Positions 1 to 10,488 are shown, counted from the first letter of the stretch. The stretch: 64,000 nucleotides of DNA from Emcibacteraceae bacterium (GCA_021774795.1 JAJFIR010000031.1:434001-498000); one strand, 5' to 3'. Program-made: numbers and translations. The notes: generated from the letters alone by a model not told the origin.

Positions 1-1028
1 GCACCGAACGTCGCAGCGGTCTTTTCCAATTCTCCTAATTGTCGCGTTATTTCTTCAGAAGTAATGACATTATCAATATAGCGATCGTTTAAAGCGCGAG
101 GCATACCAATTCTTCTGGCAATACGGGCCGCCATACTAAAACGGGTTGAACGCGCATCAAGCAGCATGAGGCCGCGACCATGAATATCTTCTAGTATTGG
201 TGTCAATGCTTCCTCTGATGCTGTAAATTTAGATCCCATATGATTGACAACCCCGACATATCCAGCAACCTGTGAAAGCAGCCAATCCAACCTTAGCAGA
301 TTATCTCGTTCACCAAGGTCTACGATTAAGGTATGTGGACCTGGATCGTTATCAGGATAATTAAGGGGTTCGGTAGGGATCATGAGAAAAGCTTCATGAC
401 CTTTGTTTCGGGCCTTATCCATCCAATTTTGTAGATTTCGGCCATAAGGGGAGAGTGCCAGGTCGATTTGTCCAGGTAGGTCATTTATCGCAGAATCGCT
501 GCTCTTGGTATTTAGGCCGATATCTGTAATAAGTATAGCGATACGCGGTGTATCTTCACTTCCCTCAAACGGTCTTGCATATTCTTGCCAGGCAATTAGC
601 CCGTCAGGTCCGAGCACGGGCTTCATCCCATTGTCGCCACTGATCAGCATGTTTTCATTGGGTGCTTTTTTGAGGGGCGTTTGTGTTTCACGCAACATTT
701 CGATAGCGGGATCAACTATTGGTTTTGGCACAGAGGATATTGAACTGATTTCCTGTGGGGGTGTACTTTCGGATATGCTTATTTGGGACGAGGTTTCCTG
801 ACTGCTACTATCAATTTCTACAGTCGCATCTGTAACAATGTCAGAAGGCGAACTCTCCAATCCTGGTTCAACAGCCGCGACAGGAGGTAGGGGGACTTCA
901 GGATCTTCGGAGAAAGTAATCCATACAACCGTGAGGCTAAGTAATATTATGACGAATGCCCAAGTCAACATCAATGGATTTATTACCTTTTGATGTGTCG
1001 CTGTTTTTAATTCTGGTTCATCCGCCAT
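1..1028 (-). CDS. Divergent polysaccharide deacetylase family protein (3' end outside window)
   Basis: The gene runs off the left edge, so the C-terminus is missing. The visible part starts with a short cytoplasmic stretch (MADEPELK), one membrane segment at about residues 17-38, and a Ser/Pro/Glu-rich periplasmic linker to about residue 120. A divergent polysaccharide deacetylase domain (YibQ/DUF610 type) follows, recognised from the strand reading RIAILITDIGLN, then MIPTEPLNYP and VVNHMGSKF. The family is periplasmic and often sits beside ctpA and envC, as here; its substrate is not established. It is the last visible gene of the minus-strand string, 36 bases after ctpA. The start is the ATG after which the hydrophobic segment follows directly. 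Confidence 0.85.
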   Translation of the reverse strand, partial: MADEPELKTATHQKVINPLMLTWAFVIILLSLTVVWITFSEDPEVPLPPVAAVEPGLESSPSDIVTDATVEIDSSSQETSSQISISESTPPQEISSISSVPKPIVDPAIEMLRETQTPLKKAPNENMLISGDNGMKPVLGPDGLIAWQEYARPFEGSEDTPRIAILITDIGLNTKSSDSAINDLPGQIDLALSPYGRNLQNWMDKARNKGHEAFLMIPTEPLNYPDNDPGPHTLIVDLGERDNLLRLDWLLSQVAGYVGVVNHMGSKFTASEEALTPILEDIHGRGLMLLDARSTRFSMAARIARRIGMPRALNDRYIDNVITSEEITRQLGELEKTAATFG

Positions 1029-1064
1029 AATTATTATGATCCAAAGAAAATGAAGTTTTTGTTA

Positions 1065-2405
1065 TTAATTATTTCTAGCTATAGACATACCGCGTATTAA
1101 ATTGAGCGCGAAATTTAGCTGATAATCATCATTTGCCGTGGTTAGTCGTCTGATATCTTCTGTCTCCGTATCGGTTTCTGATACTTCATCATTTTCGTCA
1201 TTTTGATCATCATCTTCACCTTCAGTGGCCTCTTCTTCATCGGCGTCACCTGCATTTGGATTTGCAAGACTACCCCGTAAGCTCGCTTCGGTACGTCTGT
1301 TTTGATTTTCTTCACTTTCATTTAGGCTCAATTGTTCGACAACGACATCCGGCACTATACCTTCTCCTTGAATGGAATTACCCGACGGTGTGAAGTAATA
1401 AGCTGTCGTAAGGCTCATTGCACCATTGGTTGAAAGTGGCATAACCGTTTGTACGGAACCTTTTCCAAAGGACTGCGTTCCGACAATGACTGCTCTTTCA
1501 TGATCTTGTAATGCACCGGCAACGATTTCGGACGCGGACGCAGAGCCGCCATTAATAAGAACAACAAAGGATTTTCCTTCGATGCTATCGCCTTTTTGCG
1601 CATTATATCGTTGAATATTATCATCATTTCGTGTTCTTGTTGAAACAATCTCACCGCGGTCGAGGAAAGTATTAGAAACGGCAACTGCTTGATCCAAAAG
1701 TCCGCCAGGATTATTTCGAAGATCCAGAACCAACCCTTGCATATTCTCACCAAGCTCTTCCTTAATTTCGTCCAGTGCGTCGCGTAGACCGCTGGTGCTT
1801 TTTTCGGTGAAAGAAGAAATTCTTATATAACCAATTTCATCTTCGATGTGATGGCGCACCGATTTTACCTCGATGACAGCACGTTCCAATGTAACTTCAA
1901 TTACATCTTTTTCGCCTTTACGTACAATCGTGAGGTCAATTTCTGTTCCCGCTTTTCCGCGCATTTTATCGACGGCGTCATTAAGTGTTAGACCGTTGAT
2001 TTGCTCACCGTCAATTTTCGTTATATAATCGCCTGCTTTAACGCCAGCTCGAAACGCCGGCGTATCATCCATTGGTGAGACGACTAATACCACGCCTTTG
2101 TCCATCGTAACTTCAATGCCTAGTCCTCCAAATTCGCCGCTGGTTTGAACTCTCATATTTTCGTATCTTTTGGAGTTTAAATAAGTCGAGTGAGGGTCAA
2201 GAGAGGTCAACATGCCATTTATGGCTGCTTCGATGAGTTCTTCGTCATCGACTTCCTTTACATATTGCGAACGAATACGTTCAAAAACGTCAGCAAATAA
2301 ATTGAGCTGATTATATGTTTCTGTTTTTGCCGCAAAGGACGGGGCAGTAACACTGATGGTTATTAAACCTATAACCATTGCTGTTGATTTTAATAAGTGT
2401 CTCAT
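1065..2405 (-). CDS. ctpA: Carboxy-terminal processing protease, S41 family
   Basis: Periplasmic serine protease of the CtpA/Prc family, which trims or degrades envelope proteins. The 446-residue product has a signal peptide (about 1-25, ending SFA), a PDZ domain at about 85-165 and the S41 catalytic domain at about 190-350. The Ser-Lys dyad can be seen: the middle Ser of GSASASE (S290) and the Lys of FGKGSVQ (K315), spaced 25 residues apart as in E. coli Prc. The last 80 residues are very acidic (Glu/Asp runs) and probably disordered. It follows envC by 18 bases in the same orientation. Together with EnvC it points to control of cell wall hydrolysis during division, which is inference from family knowledge. 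Confidence 0.95.
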   Translation of the reverse strand: MRHLLKSTAMVIGLITISVTAPSFAAKTETYNQLNLFADVFERIRSQYVKEVDDEELIEAAINGMLTSLDPHSTYLNSKRYENMRVQTSGEFGGLGIEVTMDKGVVLVVSPMDDTPAFRAGVKAGDYITKIDGEQINGLTLNDAVDKMRGKAGTEIDLTIVRKGEKDVIEVTLERAVIEVKSVRHHIEDEIGYIRISSFTEKSTSGLRDALDEIKEELGENMQGLVLDLRNNPGGLLDQAVAVSNTFLDRGEIVSTRTRNDDNIQRYNAQKGDSIEGKSFVVLINGGSASASEIVAGALQDHERAVIVGTQSFGKGSVQTVMPLSTNGAMSLTTAYYFTPSGNSIQGEGIVPDVVVEQLSLNESEENQNRRTEASLRGSLANPNAGDADEEEATEGEDDDQNDENDEVSETDTETEDIRRLTTANDDYQLNFALNLIRGMSIARNN

Positions 2406-2423
2406 CTAATTAGTACCTTTCTT

Positions 2424-3728
2424 TTACCTGCCACCACGATCCATGGCAATGATCCATGGCGTAGGGTTAATTGGCTTACCTTGCTGTCTAAATTCTACAT
2501 AAAGTTTTTGTTGAGAATTAGACGTGTTAACATTTGTTGTCATTTGGCCTACAGGTTCCCCTTTTAATACCCATTGTCCAACAACACCATTAATATTCTC
2601 CATACCCGCCAAAAGCGTATGATAACCCTCTCCGTGGGCAATTATCAAGAGAAGACCGTAAGATCTGAATTTTCCGGCAAAAACAATTCGCCCTTCATGG
2701 GGAGCAATTACAGTTGCACCGATGCGAGTATCAATGGTAATTCCCTTGGAACGTTGGCCCGTAGATAACATTTGACCAAATACCTGATTAATATTACCGC
2801 GCGCGGGTAGAGGCAAATTTCCTTTTGCTTCTGCAAATTTCAGATTGCCTTGTGGTAAAGAAGCTCGCGCGGTTCTATTTTCAGCTCGATTACTATTTGG
2901 ACTATCTATTATTGTAGCCTCAGCTCTTCTCGCGGCTTCTTCCCTAATGGCGATTTCCGCCTCTATTTGCGCGATAAGTTCTTGTAAATCTTTCGCATTT
3001 TCAGCAAACTTTTGTAATTTTTCCCTTTCTTGCTGTGTCGCGGCCTCTAATTTTCGTTGCGCCGCAACGCGGCTTTTTAACAATTCGTCAATTTCGTTAT
3101 TTGAAATAACAAGTTTGGTTAATTCACTGCGTAGTTCGACATTTTCCTGGTTAATGTCGACACGTATGCTGTTTAGTTCTGAAAGGTCGCCTTGCAATAT
3201 ATCGGCTCGACTTTTTAAGTCTGGCAAAATTACTCTCAGTAGTGACGTGGTTCTTAGCGTGCTAATGGCATCGCCCGGTTTGAATGCTACAACACTGGTT
3301 TTTTGAACACTTAATCGCTGCATCGCACCTAATGTGCCGGCCATTTCAAAATTTTTCACCGCCAGGTTTTCTTCTAGGCGGGCTTCATTATCACGCAGTT
3401 CTCGAAGATGAGCTTCCTTATTATAAATTTCATCTTCTATAGCTTGAATTTCGGTGGCTGACTTTATGAGCGCCTGTTGAATTCCAGAAACTTCGGCACT
3501 GATTGTGCGGGCTTCATTTTCAAATGATTGCGCTCTTTCTGAAGTTTCTTCTATTTGTTTTTTAATTTCGTTGAGCTTGCTGTCATTTTCGATCTTATCA
3601 TCGCGAATTTGCGCATCTGAAATTTGACAAAACGCTAGAATCATCAATACCGCCGCGCAGGATGATCGCGCGTAATCGATTAACTTATTATTTTTCAGTA
3701 TGTTTATAACGTGTCTAATTCTCTGCAT
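2424..3728 (-). CDS. envC: EnvC-like murein hydrolase activator (degenerate LytM/M23 domain)
   Basis: Periplasmic activator of cell wall amidases at the septum. The 434-residue protein has an N-terminal hydrophobic segment (about 15-40), a long coiled coil (about 45-275, with repeated Glu/Lys/Leu heptads) and a C-terminal LytM domain (about 315-430). The LytM domain lacks the zinc ligands of active M23 peptidases: the HLH-type motif is replaced by LYVEFRQQGKPINP, close to the LYFEIRRQG region of E. coli EnvC. It is therefore expected to activate amidases and not to cut peptidoglycan itself. It lies between gpmI (19 bases upstream) and ctpA (18 bases downstream), the usual alphaproteobacterial order. 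ftsEX, which recruits EnvC in E. coli, is also in this window at 22479-24055. Confidence 0.9.
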   Translation of the reverse strand: MQRIRHVINILKNNKLIDYARSSCAAVLMILAFCQISDAQIRDDKIENDSKLNEIKKQIEETSERAQSFENEARTISAEVSGIQQALIKSATEIQAIEDEIYNKEAHLRELRDNEARLEENLAVKNFEMAGTLGAMQRLSVQKTSVVAFKPGDAISTLRTTSLLRVILPDLKSRADILQGDLSELNSIRVDINQENVELRSELTKLVISNNEIDELLKSRVAAQRKLEAATQQEREKLQKFAENAKDLQELIAQIEAEIAIREEAARRAEATIIDSPNSNRAENRTARASLPQGNLKFAEAKGNLPLPARGNINQVFGQMLSTGQRSKGITIDTRIGATVIAPHEGRIVFAGKFRSYGLLLIIAHGEGYHTLLAGMENINGVVGQWVLKGEPVGQMTTNVNTSNSQQKLYVEFRQQGKPINPTPWIIAMDRGGR

Positions 3729-3747
3729 CCATTTGTGCCAAGTTGTG

Positions 3748-5310
3748 TCAGGTCTTATAAATAAGGCTTTTTCCGGTCATGGTCGTCGGTTGATTTAAGC
3801 CCATAAGAGATAAAATTGTTGGTGCAACATCACACAAGGCACCGTCCTTAAGGGCCAGTTTTTCTTCTTTGCCTGCCGTGACATCATTCACCAGAATAAA
3901 CGGGACCAAATTTGTTGTATGCGCTGTATGAGGTGCGCCGGTATTGGGGTCTTTCATTAATTCGATGTTTCCATGGTCCGCTGTGACGAGCATTGTGCCT
4001 CCCACTTTTTCTAATGATTCTCGCAGTCGGCCTAAACTTTTATCCATTGTTTTTACGGCTTTTAATGCCGCGCTTAGAACACCAGTATGGCCAACCATGT
4101 CTGGATTAGCGAAGTTAACAACGATCAAGTCAAACTTATTTGACATTATTGCCTCCACTAATTTGTCGGTAACTTCAGGGGCAGACATTTCCGGCTTTAA
4201 ATCATATGTGGGTACATCCGGAGACGGGATGAGGACGCGCTCTTCACCCTTATATAAATTTTCGTTTCCGCCATTAAAAAAGAATGTGACATGGGCGAAT
4301 TTTTCGGTCTCCGCTATACGAAATTGCTTCAACCCCTGATTTGAAACAATTTCACCTAAAGTCTCTTTTAAAGGATCAGTTGGAAATAAACAGTCCATAT
4401 ATTCGCTTAACGCGTCGGAATATTTTGTCATACCCAGTGCAGCAACCAATTGCCTGTCCTGTGATTTTTTAAACCCATCAAATGTAGGGTCAACGAATGT
4501 AGCCATAATTTCACGGGCACGGTCCGCGCGAAAGTTGGCCATTACAACGGCATCACCGTCATTCATGCCTGAATAATCACCGACAATGGACGGCTCTATA
4601 AATTCGTCGGTCAGACCCGCATTGTAAGCCTTGTTCACAGCATCAGACGCACTAATGACATTATGACCTTCCGCTAAATTCAGCGCATTATGTGCCTTTA
4701 TAACCCGGTCCCACCGATTATCGCGGTCCATAGCGTAATATCGTCCGCAAATTGTTGCAATGGCTACATTTTGTAGCGACGCTATATCATTTTCGAATTT
4801 TTCGATAAAAGTAAATGCACTTTTCGGCGGTACGTCGCGGCCATCGGTAAAGCCGTGAATTGCAACGGGGATACCTGCTTTGGCGTATTCGCGAGCCAGT
4901 CCCACCATATGGTCCTGATGGCTATGGACACCTCCCGGCGATAACAACCCCATTATATGGCATGTGCCGCCCGTTAGTTTTAATTCAGCGATAGATTTTT
5001 TCAAGCAATCAATATCTTTTAGTTTGTCACGCGCGATGGTTTCATCGATCCGTGGAAGTTCCTGTTTTACTACCCTTCCGCCGCCAATATTCATATGACC
5101 GACTTCAGAGTTGCCCATTTGACCCTCCGGGAGGCCTACCGACATACCGGAAGTTTTAAGCAGAGATGTCGGAAAATCATGAAGCATTGCATCATAATTT
5201 GGTGTATCCGCTATTTTTATAGCGTTATTTTCAGTTTGTTCTCGGTCACCCCAACCGTCCAGGATGCATAGAACAACAGGTTTTGTCGGTATTAAGGTCA
5301 TATTTGTCAT
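3748..5310 (-). CDS. gpmI: 2,3-bisphosphoglycerate-independent phosphoglycerate mutase
   Basis: Glycolytic and gluconeogenic enzyme that interconverts 3- and 2-phosphoglycerate through a phosphoserine intermediate, using two metal ions (Mn2+ in many homologs). Length is 520 residues, normal for the family. Visible signatures are the first metal ligand in LCILDGWG (about D18), the phosphorylated Ser in GNSEVGHMNIGGG (S68), and ADHGNIE near the C-terminus. The substrate-binding insert carries HSHQDH and GFTDGRDVPP. It stands between rlmH (69 bases upstream) and envC (19 bases downstream) on the same strand and is probably part of the same transcript. Confidence 0.98.
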   Translation of the reverse strand: MTNMTLIPTKPVVLCILDGWGDREQTENNAIKIADTPNYDAMLHDFPTSLLKTSGMSVGLPEGQMGNSEVGHMNIGGGRVVKQELPRIDETIARDKLKDIDCLKKSIAELKLTGGTCHIMGLLSPGGVHSHQDHMVGLAREYAKAGIPVAIHGFTDGRDVPPKSAFTFIEKFENDIASLQNVAIATICGRYYAMDRDNRWDRVIKAHNALNLAEGHNVISASDAVNKAYNAGLTDEFIEPSIVGDYSGMNDGDAVVMANFRADRAREIMATFVDPTFDGFKKSQDRQLVAALGMTKYSDALSEYMDCLFPTDPLKETLGEIVSNQGLKQFRIAETEKFAHVTFFFNGGNENLYKGEERVLIPSPDVPTYDLKPEMSAPEVTDKLVEAIMSNKFDLIVVNFANPDMVGHTGVLSAALKAVKTMDKSLGRLRESLEKVGGTMLVTADHGNIELMKDPNTGAPHTAHTTNLVPFILVNDVTAGKEEKLALKDGALCDVAPTILSLMGLNQPTTMTGKSLIYKT

Positions 5311-5379
5311 GTCTGCCAGTATACAATCAATTGATTCAAAGGAAAATATAAAGAATATTTGTTAATGTCGGATGAATAT

Positions 5380-5838
5380 TTAATCCTTGTGATAAGGATG
5401 CCCCAGCAAAATGGTTGAAGCGCGATACAGCTGCTCCGCAAGCATCGCGCGCACCATCATATGCGGCCATGTCATTGCCCCAAATGATATCAATTGGTTG
5501 GCTCTTTTCTTCACTTTATCATCATACCCATCTGCACCGCCGATTAAAAAAACCAGATTTGCCACACCCTGTTCCTGCAAGGTTCGTATTTTTTTTGCAA
5601 AAAGTGTGCTTCGCATCTCCTTTCCCCGTTCATCAAGGGCAACAACCACCGCATCATCGGGGATGGCCTTAAGTAAAAGATCCGCTTCACGGGCCATACG
5701 TTCAACACCTTTTATAGGGCGTTTTTCTTCCACCTCAATAACAGAAATATTCCACGGGATGCGTTGCAGATAAGTCTTTATTATCTCATCTTCAGGACGA
5801 CTTTTTATTCGCCCGACGGCAATAATTTTTACGTTCAT
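5380..5838 (-). CDS. rlmH: 23S rRNA (pseudouridine-1915-N3)-methyltransferase
   Basis: SPOUT-class methyltransferase that methylates pseudouridine 1915 in helix 69 of 23S rRNA on assembled ribosomes. The 152-residue length is typical. The knotted SAM-binding region is visible as FLIGGADGYDD, and the C-terminus carries the diagnostic AEQLYRA and GHPYHK signatures. Its start overlaps the end of rsfS by 4 bases, which indicates translational coupling. The rsfS-rlmH pair is one of the most conserved bacterial gene neighbours and both proteins act on the ribosome. Confidence 0.97.
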   Translation of the reverse strand: MNVKIIAVGRIKSRPEDEIIKTYLQRIPWNISVIEVEEKRPIKGVERMAREADLLLKAIPDDAVVVALDERGKEMRSTLFAKKIRTLQEQGVANLVFLIGGADGYDDKVKKRANQLISFGAMTWPHMMVRAMLAEQLYRASTILLGHPYHKD

Positions 5839-6254
5839 TCTTCACTGTTACTTGACTGTGTTGCCACCATCTTTTCTGGAGTAAAGTCTGCGGCCCACAT
5901 TTTTTCTAAATTATAAAAGCTGCGAACTTCTGGTCTAAACACATGAATGATAACATTACCGGCGTCCAGTAATACCCAGTCGGCTTTTTCCATGCCTTCC
6001 AATTTACATCCGTCGCCCGTGGCGTGTTTTAGTTTGCGATATAAATGATCAGCTATCGCCGAGACCTGCCTCGTCGAGCGGCCTGAGGCAATAATCATCG
6101 AATCGGCGATGCTTGTTTTTCCAGCTAGATTAATTTGAATGATATCTTCTGCCTTGTCGTCCTGCAAAGAATTGATAACCAACTCCTGAAGTTCTACCGT
6201 TGTTAACGGCCTGGTCGGACTAAGTTCGTCCTTTAACTCTGTCGTGTCTTGCAC
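5835..6254 (-). CDS. rsfS: Ribosomal silencing factor RsfS
   Basis: RsfS (Iojap/YbeB family) binds ribosomal protein L14 on the 50S subunit and blocks joining of the subunits when nutrients run short. The 139-residue protein has the family core from about residue 18: the strand around TSIADSMIIASGRSTRQV, followed by EGMEKADWVLLDAGNVIIHVF, which is almost diagnostic. It lies two bases after nadD and overlaps rlmH by 4 bases, the common nadD-rsfS-rlmH order. Start chosen at the ATG directly after nadD. Confidence 0.97.
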   Translation of the reverse strand: MQDTTELKDELSPTRPLTTVELQELVINSLQDDKAEDIIQINLAGKTSIADSMIIASGRSTRQVSAIADHLYRKLKHATGDGCKLEGMEKADWVLLDAGNVIIHVFRPEVRSFYNLEKMWAADFTPEKMVATQSSNSEE

Positions 6255-6256
6255 TT

Positions 6257-6877
6257 TTACGTATGTAACCTCTTGTTATTATTAATTATTTTACGAAATT
6301 CAGTTGACGACGCAGGATTTTCGTTGCCAGTGCAATATACCCACGCCGGTGGTGTTAAACTATATAATTTCCCAGCGTCTTTCTCTTCAATTTGAAAGGT
6401 GCCCAGAACTCTCGCCGCGTTACTCTTTAAACTTGCGCTAGAATAACTTGGTCTATTAAAAATCGCAAATGGAACCGTATTAGCGATGGTTTCCCAATCT
6501 TTCCATTGGTCAAATTGTTCAAGATTATCTGCACCCATGATCCAGACGAACTGATCATCGGGATATGTTTTTTTGATTATTTTTAATGTATCAATTGTGT
6601 ATTTAGTCCCAATTTTCTTTTCTAGGTCGCTGACCAAAATTAGTGGATCACTTGCTATTTGCTGAGCGGAATTCATGCGGGCCTCAAACGGCTCCATATC
6701 GCTGGGATCTTTTAACGGGTTGCCCGGCGAAACCAGCCACCAAATAACATCAAGGTTTAATCGATCAAGTGCGCTTAAGCTGATTTCCAAATGCCCTTCA
6801 TGGGCCGGATTAAATGATCCACCAAATAGTCCAATTTTGCGGCCATTAGTGGCAGAGTTATGGTCTTGTTTGTCCAT
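6257..6877 (-). CDS. nadD: Nicotinate-nucleotide adenylyltransferase
   Basis: Transfers AMP from ATP to nicotinate mononucleotide to form deamido-NAD in NAD synthesis. The 206-residue product has the nucleotidyltransferase signature [11 protein letters not shown] (about residues 19-29) and the second nucleotide-binding motif SSTEFRKI near the C-terminus, corresponding to the ISSTxxR motif of the family. WIMGADNL in the middle is also family-typical. The start overlaps the 3' end of proA by 20 bases, so the two are likely coupled. The gene lies in the usual proA-nadD-rsfS order. Confidence 0.96.
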   Translation of the reverse strand: MDKQDHNSATNGRKIGLFGGSFNPAHEGHLEISLSALDRLNLDVIWWLVSPGNPLKDPSDMEPFEARMNSAQQIASDPLILVSDLEKKIGTKYTIDTLKIIKKTYPDDQFVWIMGADNLEQFDQWKDWETIANTVPFAIFNRPSYSSASLKSNAARVLGTFQIEEKDAGKLYSLTPPAWVYCTGNENPASSTEFRKIINNNKRLHT

Positions 6878-8126
6878 TTCCCCTTACCTGATATTTATAG
6901 CTTGTAAGTTGTTCAAGTCCTACCGGACCACGAGCGTGCATTTTTCCAGTTGATATACCAATTTCCGCACCCATACCAAATTCCCCCCCATCTGCATATT
7001 GGGTTGATGCATTATGGATAACTATTGCGCTATCCACTTCGCTCAAAAATTTCTCCGCAGTGGCCTTGTTTTCGGTAATGATACAATCGGTATGATTTGA
7101 TCCATATTTCGCGATATGATCAATCGCGCCTTGCACTCCATCCACTATTTTCACAGATATAATCGCATCAAGATATTCCGTAAACCAATCTTCTTCGCTC
7201 GCCTTAACAGCCCTTGGATAAAGGTTCAATATTTTTTGATCACCCCTAATTTCGCAGCCACCATCATAAAGAGTATCAAGTATTATCGGTAGATGTGTAG
7301 TCACCACTTTTTCATCAACAAGTAAAGTTTCTGCAGAACCACATATGCCTGTGCGGCGCATTTTAGCATTCAAACTAATATTGACGGCTTTTTCCAGATC
7401 GGCGTCACTATCAATATAAACGTGACATACACCATCCAGGTGGGCCATAACGGGTATGCGACTATCATTTTGAACTCTTTCGATAAGCGATTTACCGCCT
7501 CTTGGTACGATGATGTCCACATATTCAGAAAGTTTAAGTAGTTCGCCGACAGCAGAGCGGTCTTGTGTTGGAATAAGTTGAATACAGGCTTCGGGCAAGC
7601 CAGCTTCTACTAAGCCTTTTGTCAGGCAACGGTGAATAGCACTGCTTGAATTCTCACTTTCACTACCACAACGAAGGATCGATGCGTTGCCGGATTTTAG
7701 ACAAAGTACTCCTGCATCTGCGGTCACGTTTGGTCGTGATTCAAATATAATACCAATTACTCCCAGTGGTACGCGAATGCGTGAAATTTTTAGGCCGTTT
7801 GGCCTTGTTTTTTCACCAAGAATATTACCGATAGGATCCTCAAGTTTTGCAATATCTTCGATGCTGGCAGCAATTGCTTCAATTCGTTCCTGATCCAGAA
7901 ATAGACGGTCAATCATGGCACCTGTGAGACGTTTATCCTTTGCGATATCCATGTCTTGACAATTTGCAGCTATAATCGCAGGGACAGACGCTCTGATTGA
8001 CGATGCGGCCGAGATTAATGCTGCATTTTTTGTGCCTGTGGTCGCCAATGCAAGTATTTTAGAAGCAGATTTTGCTTTCTCACCCATATCCAACAGTAAA
8101 TTTTTAATGTCATTTTCGTTATTCAT
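6858..8126 (-). CDS. proA: Glutamate-5-semialdehyde dehydrogenase (gamma-glutamyl phosphate reductase)
   Basis: Second enzyme of proline synthesis: NADPH-dependent reduction of gamma-glutamyl phosphate to glutamate semialdehyde. The 422-residue length fits. It has the aldehyde-dehydrogenase fold with the catalytic Cys in [14 protein letters not shown] (C262), preceded by [11 protein letters not shown] and the VPRGGKSLI motif. It starts two bases after the end of proB, and its 3' end overlaps nadD by 20 bases. Pairing with proB on one transcript suits channelling of the labile acyl phosphate between the two enzymes. Confidence 0.98.
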   Translation of the reverse strand: MNNENDIKNLLLDMGEKAKSASKILALATTGTKNAALISAASSIRASVPAIIAANCQDMDIAKDKRLTGAMIDRLFLDQERIEAIAASIEDIAKLEDPIGNILGEKTRPNGLKISRIRVPLGVIGIIFESRPNVTADAGVLCLKSGNASILRCGSESENSSSAIHRCLTKGLVEAGLPEACIQLIPTQDRSAVGELLKLSEYVDIIVPRGGKSLIERVQNDSRIPVMAHLDGVCHVYIDSDADLEKAVNISLNAKMRRTGICGSAETLLVDEKVVTTHLPIILDTLYDGGCEIRGDQKILNLYPRAVKASEEDWFTEYLDAIISVKIVDGVQGAIDHIAKYGSNHTDCIITENKATAEKFLSEVDSAIVIHNASTQYADGGEFGMGAEIGISTGKMHARGPVGLEQLTSYKYQVRGNGQTRP

Positions 8127-8128
8127 AA

Positions 8129-9271
8129 CTATTCCTGTCGTTTGCTCATGACGAGGTCACTTCGGTGGATGATTTCTTCACGTTCACTATACCCTAATAT
8201 CTCTTCAATCTCACTGCTCTTAAATCCTGCTATTTTTTCGGTATCAACCATATTATATGCAACAAGGCCTCGGGCAATTTCATCGCCATTTTTCGCTTTG
8301 ATTTTTACGGTATCCCCTCGTTCGAATTTACCTGTTACGTTTATTATTCCGGCGGGTAAAAGGCTTTTTCCCCGCGTCAATGCTCTCACTGCGCCATCAT
8401 CTATGATCAACGTACCCGATGGTGACAAAGCCCCTGCAATCCACTTTTTCTTGGCGACTAGCGGGGTTATCGATGCTTTGAACCAGGTGCCATGACCACT
8501 ATTAACATATTCTTGAATTGGATTGTTTAATGTACCATTTAATATAACCATATGACAGCCGCTTTTGGTTGCAATTTGTGCTGCAGCAATTTTTGTTACC
8601 ATACCGCCGCTCCCAAATCCGGTAGAGATAGGCTCTCCAGCCATCTTTTGAATTTCTGGAGTGACCTCTGTCACAGTCTCGATAAATATGGCTTTTTTAT
8701 CTGATTTAGGATCGGCACTGTATAAACCGTCAATATCAGACAATAAAAACAAGCAGTCCGCTTCGCACATTGTAGCGACGCGTGCCGCTAATCGGTCATT
8801 ATCACCAAAGCGAACTTCGTCTGTTGCGACGGTATCGTTTTCGTTGATAACGGGGACGACGCCAAGTTTTAGAAGTCGGTTAATTGTGCCACGAGCGTTA
8901 AGATACTGGCCGCGATTCTCCGTATTGCTATAGGTTAACAATACTTGAGCAACAGGTATATTATGCGCGTTTAATTTTTCACGAAATGTTGCGGCCAATT
9001 CGATTTGACCAATAGCCGCGGCTGCTTGATTTTCAACCAGCTTCTTGCTCATCTTTAGACCCAGAATCTTACGACCCAGGGCAATGGAACCGGATGAAAC
9101 AAGTATAACATCTTTCCCCTGGCTTCGAAAAATTGACACATCTTTTGCAATGCTCGAAAGCCACTCATCGCGGATTTTACCATTTTCAACATCAACCAGT
9201 AGCGCAGAACCAATTTTAATAACGACTCTTCGGATATCTTCAAACAGTATATTTGTGTCTGGGATGCTCAT
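8129..9271 (-). CDS. proB: Glutamate 5-kinase with C-terminal PUA domain
   Basis: First and normally proline-inhibited enzyme of proline synthesis; it phosphorylates the gamma-carboxylate of glutamate with ATP. The 380-residue product has an amino-acid-kinase domain (about 10-265; [11 protein letters not shown] at the N-terminus, [16 protein letters not shown] and [14 protein letters not shown]) and a C-terminal PUA domain (about 285-370), as in the full-length bacterial enzymes. It is placed between obgE (9 bases upstream) and proA (2 bases downstream). Confidence 0.98.
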   Translation of the reverse strand: MSIPDTNILFEDIRRVVIKIGSALLVDVENGKIRDEWLSSIAKDVSIFRSQGKDVILVSSGSIALGRKILGLKMSKKLVENQAAAAIGQIELAATFREKLNAHNIPVAQVLLTYSNTENRGQYLNARGTINRLLKLGVVPVINENDTVATDEVRFGDNDRLAARVATMCEADCLFLLSDIDGLYSADPKSDKKAIFIETVTEVTPEIQKMAGEPISTGFGSGGMVTKIAAAQIATKSGCHMVILNGTLNNPIQEYVNSGHGTWFKASITPLVAKKKWIAGALSPSGTLIIDDGAVRALTRGKSLLPAGIINVTGKFERGDTVKIKAKNGDEIARGLVAYNMVDTEKIAGFKSSEIEEILGYSEREEIIHRSDLVMSKRQE

Positions 9272-9280
9272 TTCAAAACC

Positions 9281-10363
9281 TTAAACAGGCGACCATGTTT
9301 CGGCAGCAACGTTATCTTCCCGGCTTTCATCGACATCTAAGTCTCTTAAATTGGACTGCCTTGTTTCTGTTGATCGTACTTTGCTGACATTCATAAGCAA
9401 CGCCCGTAACATTTCTTTTACGCCGGCTCCTGTAAAGCCGGAAATCGGCATGATAGGTGATGATGTTGTTGACCGAAGTTCTTCAGTAAGCATTTTAATG
9501 AGATCATCGTCCAACGCATCAATTTTATTGATGGCGATAATCTCTTTTTTTTCTGTAAGCCCCTGTCCATATTCACTTAGCTCGTGTCTTATTGTTTTAT
9601 AAGCTTCGACAACATCATCGCCTGTAGCATCTATGACATGCAGGATTGTTGCACAGCGTTCAATGTGACCTAAAAAACGATCTCCAAGACCTAAACCTTC
9701 ATGAGCCCCTTCTATCAGGCCGGGGATATCGGCTATGACAAATTCCTTATTATCGACATAAACGACACCAAGTTGTGGTTTTAGCGTTGTAAAGGGATAA
9801 TCGGCAATTTTTGGCTTCGCACGGCTTGCAGCAGAAAGAAATGTGGACTTTCCCGCATTAGGAAGTCCCACAAGACCCGTATCCGCCATAAGTTTTAACT
9901 GCATCCAAATCCACATTTCTTCAGCGGGGCCACCCTGGGTAGTTTGGCGAGGCGCCTGATTTACCGATGTTTTGAAACTGGTGTTTCCACGGCCGCCCTT
10001 CCCTCCTTCAAGCATGAGGACGGTTTGCCCCGCTTTTGTAAGGTCGGCTAACAAAATGTCGTTATTTTCATCAAATATTTGTGTGCCAATAGGCACTTGC
10101 ATGATAATGTCGTCGCCTTTTGCTCCAGACCGGTTTTGGCCCATGCCGTGCATACCGCGGGGTGCTTTGAAATGTTGTTTGTATCTATAGTCTATTAGAG
10201 TGTTTAATCCTTCAATAGCTTCAATAATAATATGGCCGCCGCGACCCCCGTTTCCGCCATCAGGACCACCAAATTCAACACATTTTTCGCGACGAAAACT
10301 AAGGCAACCAACACCACCCGCGCCGGACTTAATATATGTTTTACACTGATCTAGGAACTTCAT
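9281..10363 (-). CDS. obgE: GTPase ObgE/CgtA
   Basis: Essential GTPase that binds the 50S subunit and links ribosome assembly to growth and stress. The 360-residue protein has the glycine-rich Obg fold (about 1-158; repeated GGxGG patterns and [18 protein letters not shown]), then the G domain with G1 GLPNAGKST (about 166-174), DIPGLIEGA (G3) and NKID (G4). The C-terminus after about residue 330 is short and charged. It begins a minus-strand gene run that continues to ctpA. The rplU-rpmA terminator at 10428-10459 separates it from the ribosomal protein genes, so it needs its own promoter or readthrough. Confidence 0.98.
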   Translation of the reverse strand: MKFLDQCKTYIKSGAGGVGCLSFRREKCVEFGGPDGGNGGRGGHIIIEAIEGLNTLIDYRYKQHFKAPRGMHGMGQNRSGAKGDDIIMQVPIGTQIFDENNDILLADLTKAGQTVLMLEGGKGGRGNTSFKTSVNQAPRQTTQGGPAEEMWIWMQLKLMADTGLVGLPNAGKSTFLSAASRAKPKIADYPFTTLKPQLGVVYVDNKEFVIADIPGLIEGAHEGLGLGDRFLGHIERCATILHVIDATGDDVVEAYKTIRHELSEYGQGLTEKKEIIAINKIDALDDDLIKMLTEELRSTTSSPIMPISGFTGAGVKEMLRALLMNVSKVRSTETRQSNLRDLDVDESREDNVAAETWSPV

Positions 10364-10427
10364 AATTTTCTAATCTTATTCGTTAAATTCAATTATCATA
10401 GCCCAAAATAAAATATTTTAGATGCAA

Positions 10428-10459
10428 AAAAAGGAGAGTGATAGATCATTCTCCTTTTT
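10428..10459 (-). terminator. Rho-independent terminator of rplU-rpmA
   Basis: A perfect stem with AAAAAGGAGA on one side and TCTCCTTTTT on the other, extended inward by a G-T wobble, T-A, G-C and A-T pairs to a four-base loop (TAGA at 10442-10445). On the minus strand the stem is followed by a T-run. It begins 30 bases after the rpmA stop codon. The stem is symmetric with A-runs and T-runs, so it could also stop transcription on the plus strand. Confidence 0.85.
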
Positions 10460-10488
10460 CAAATCTCTTATGGTTTTTTACTTTAAAT

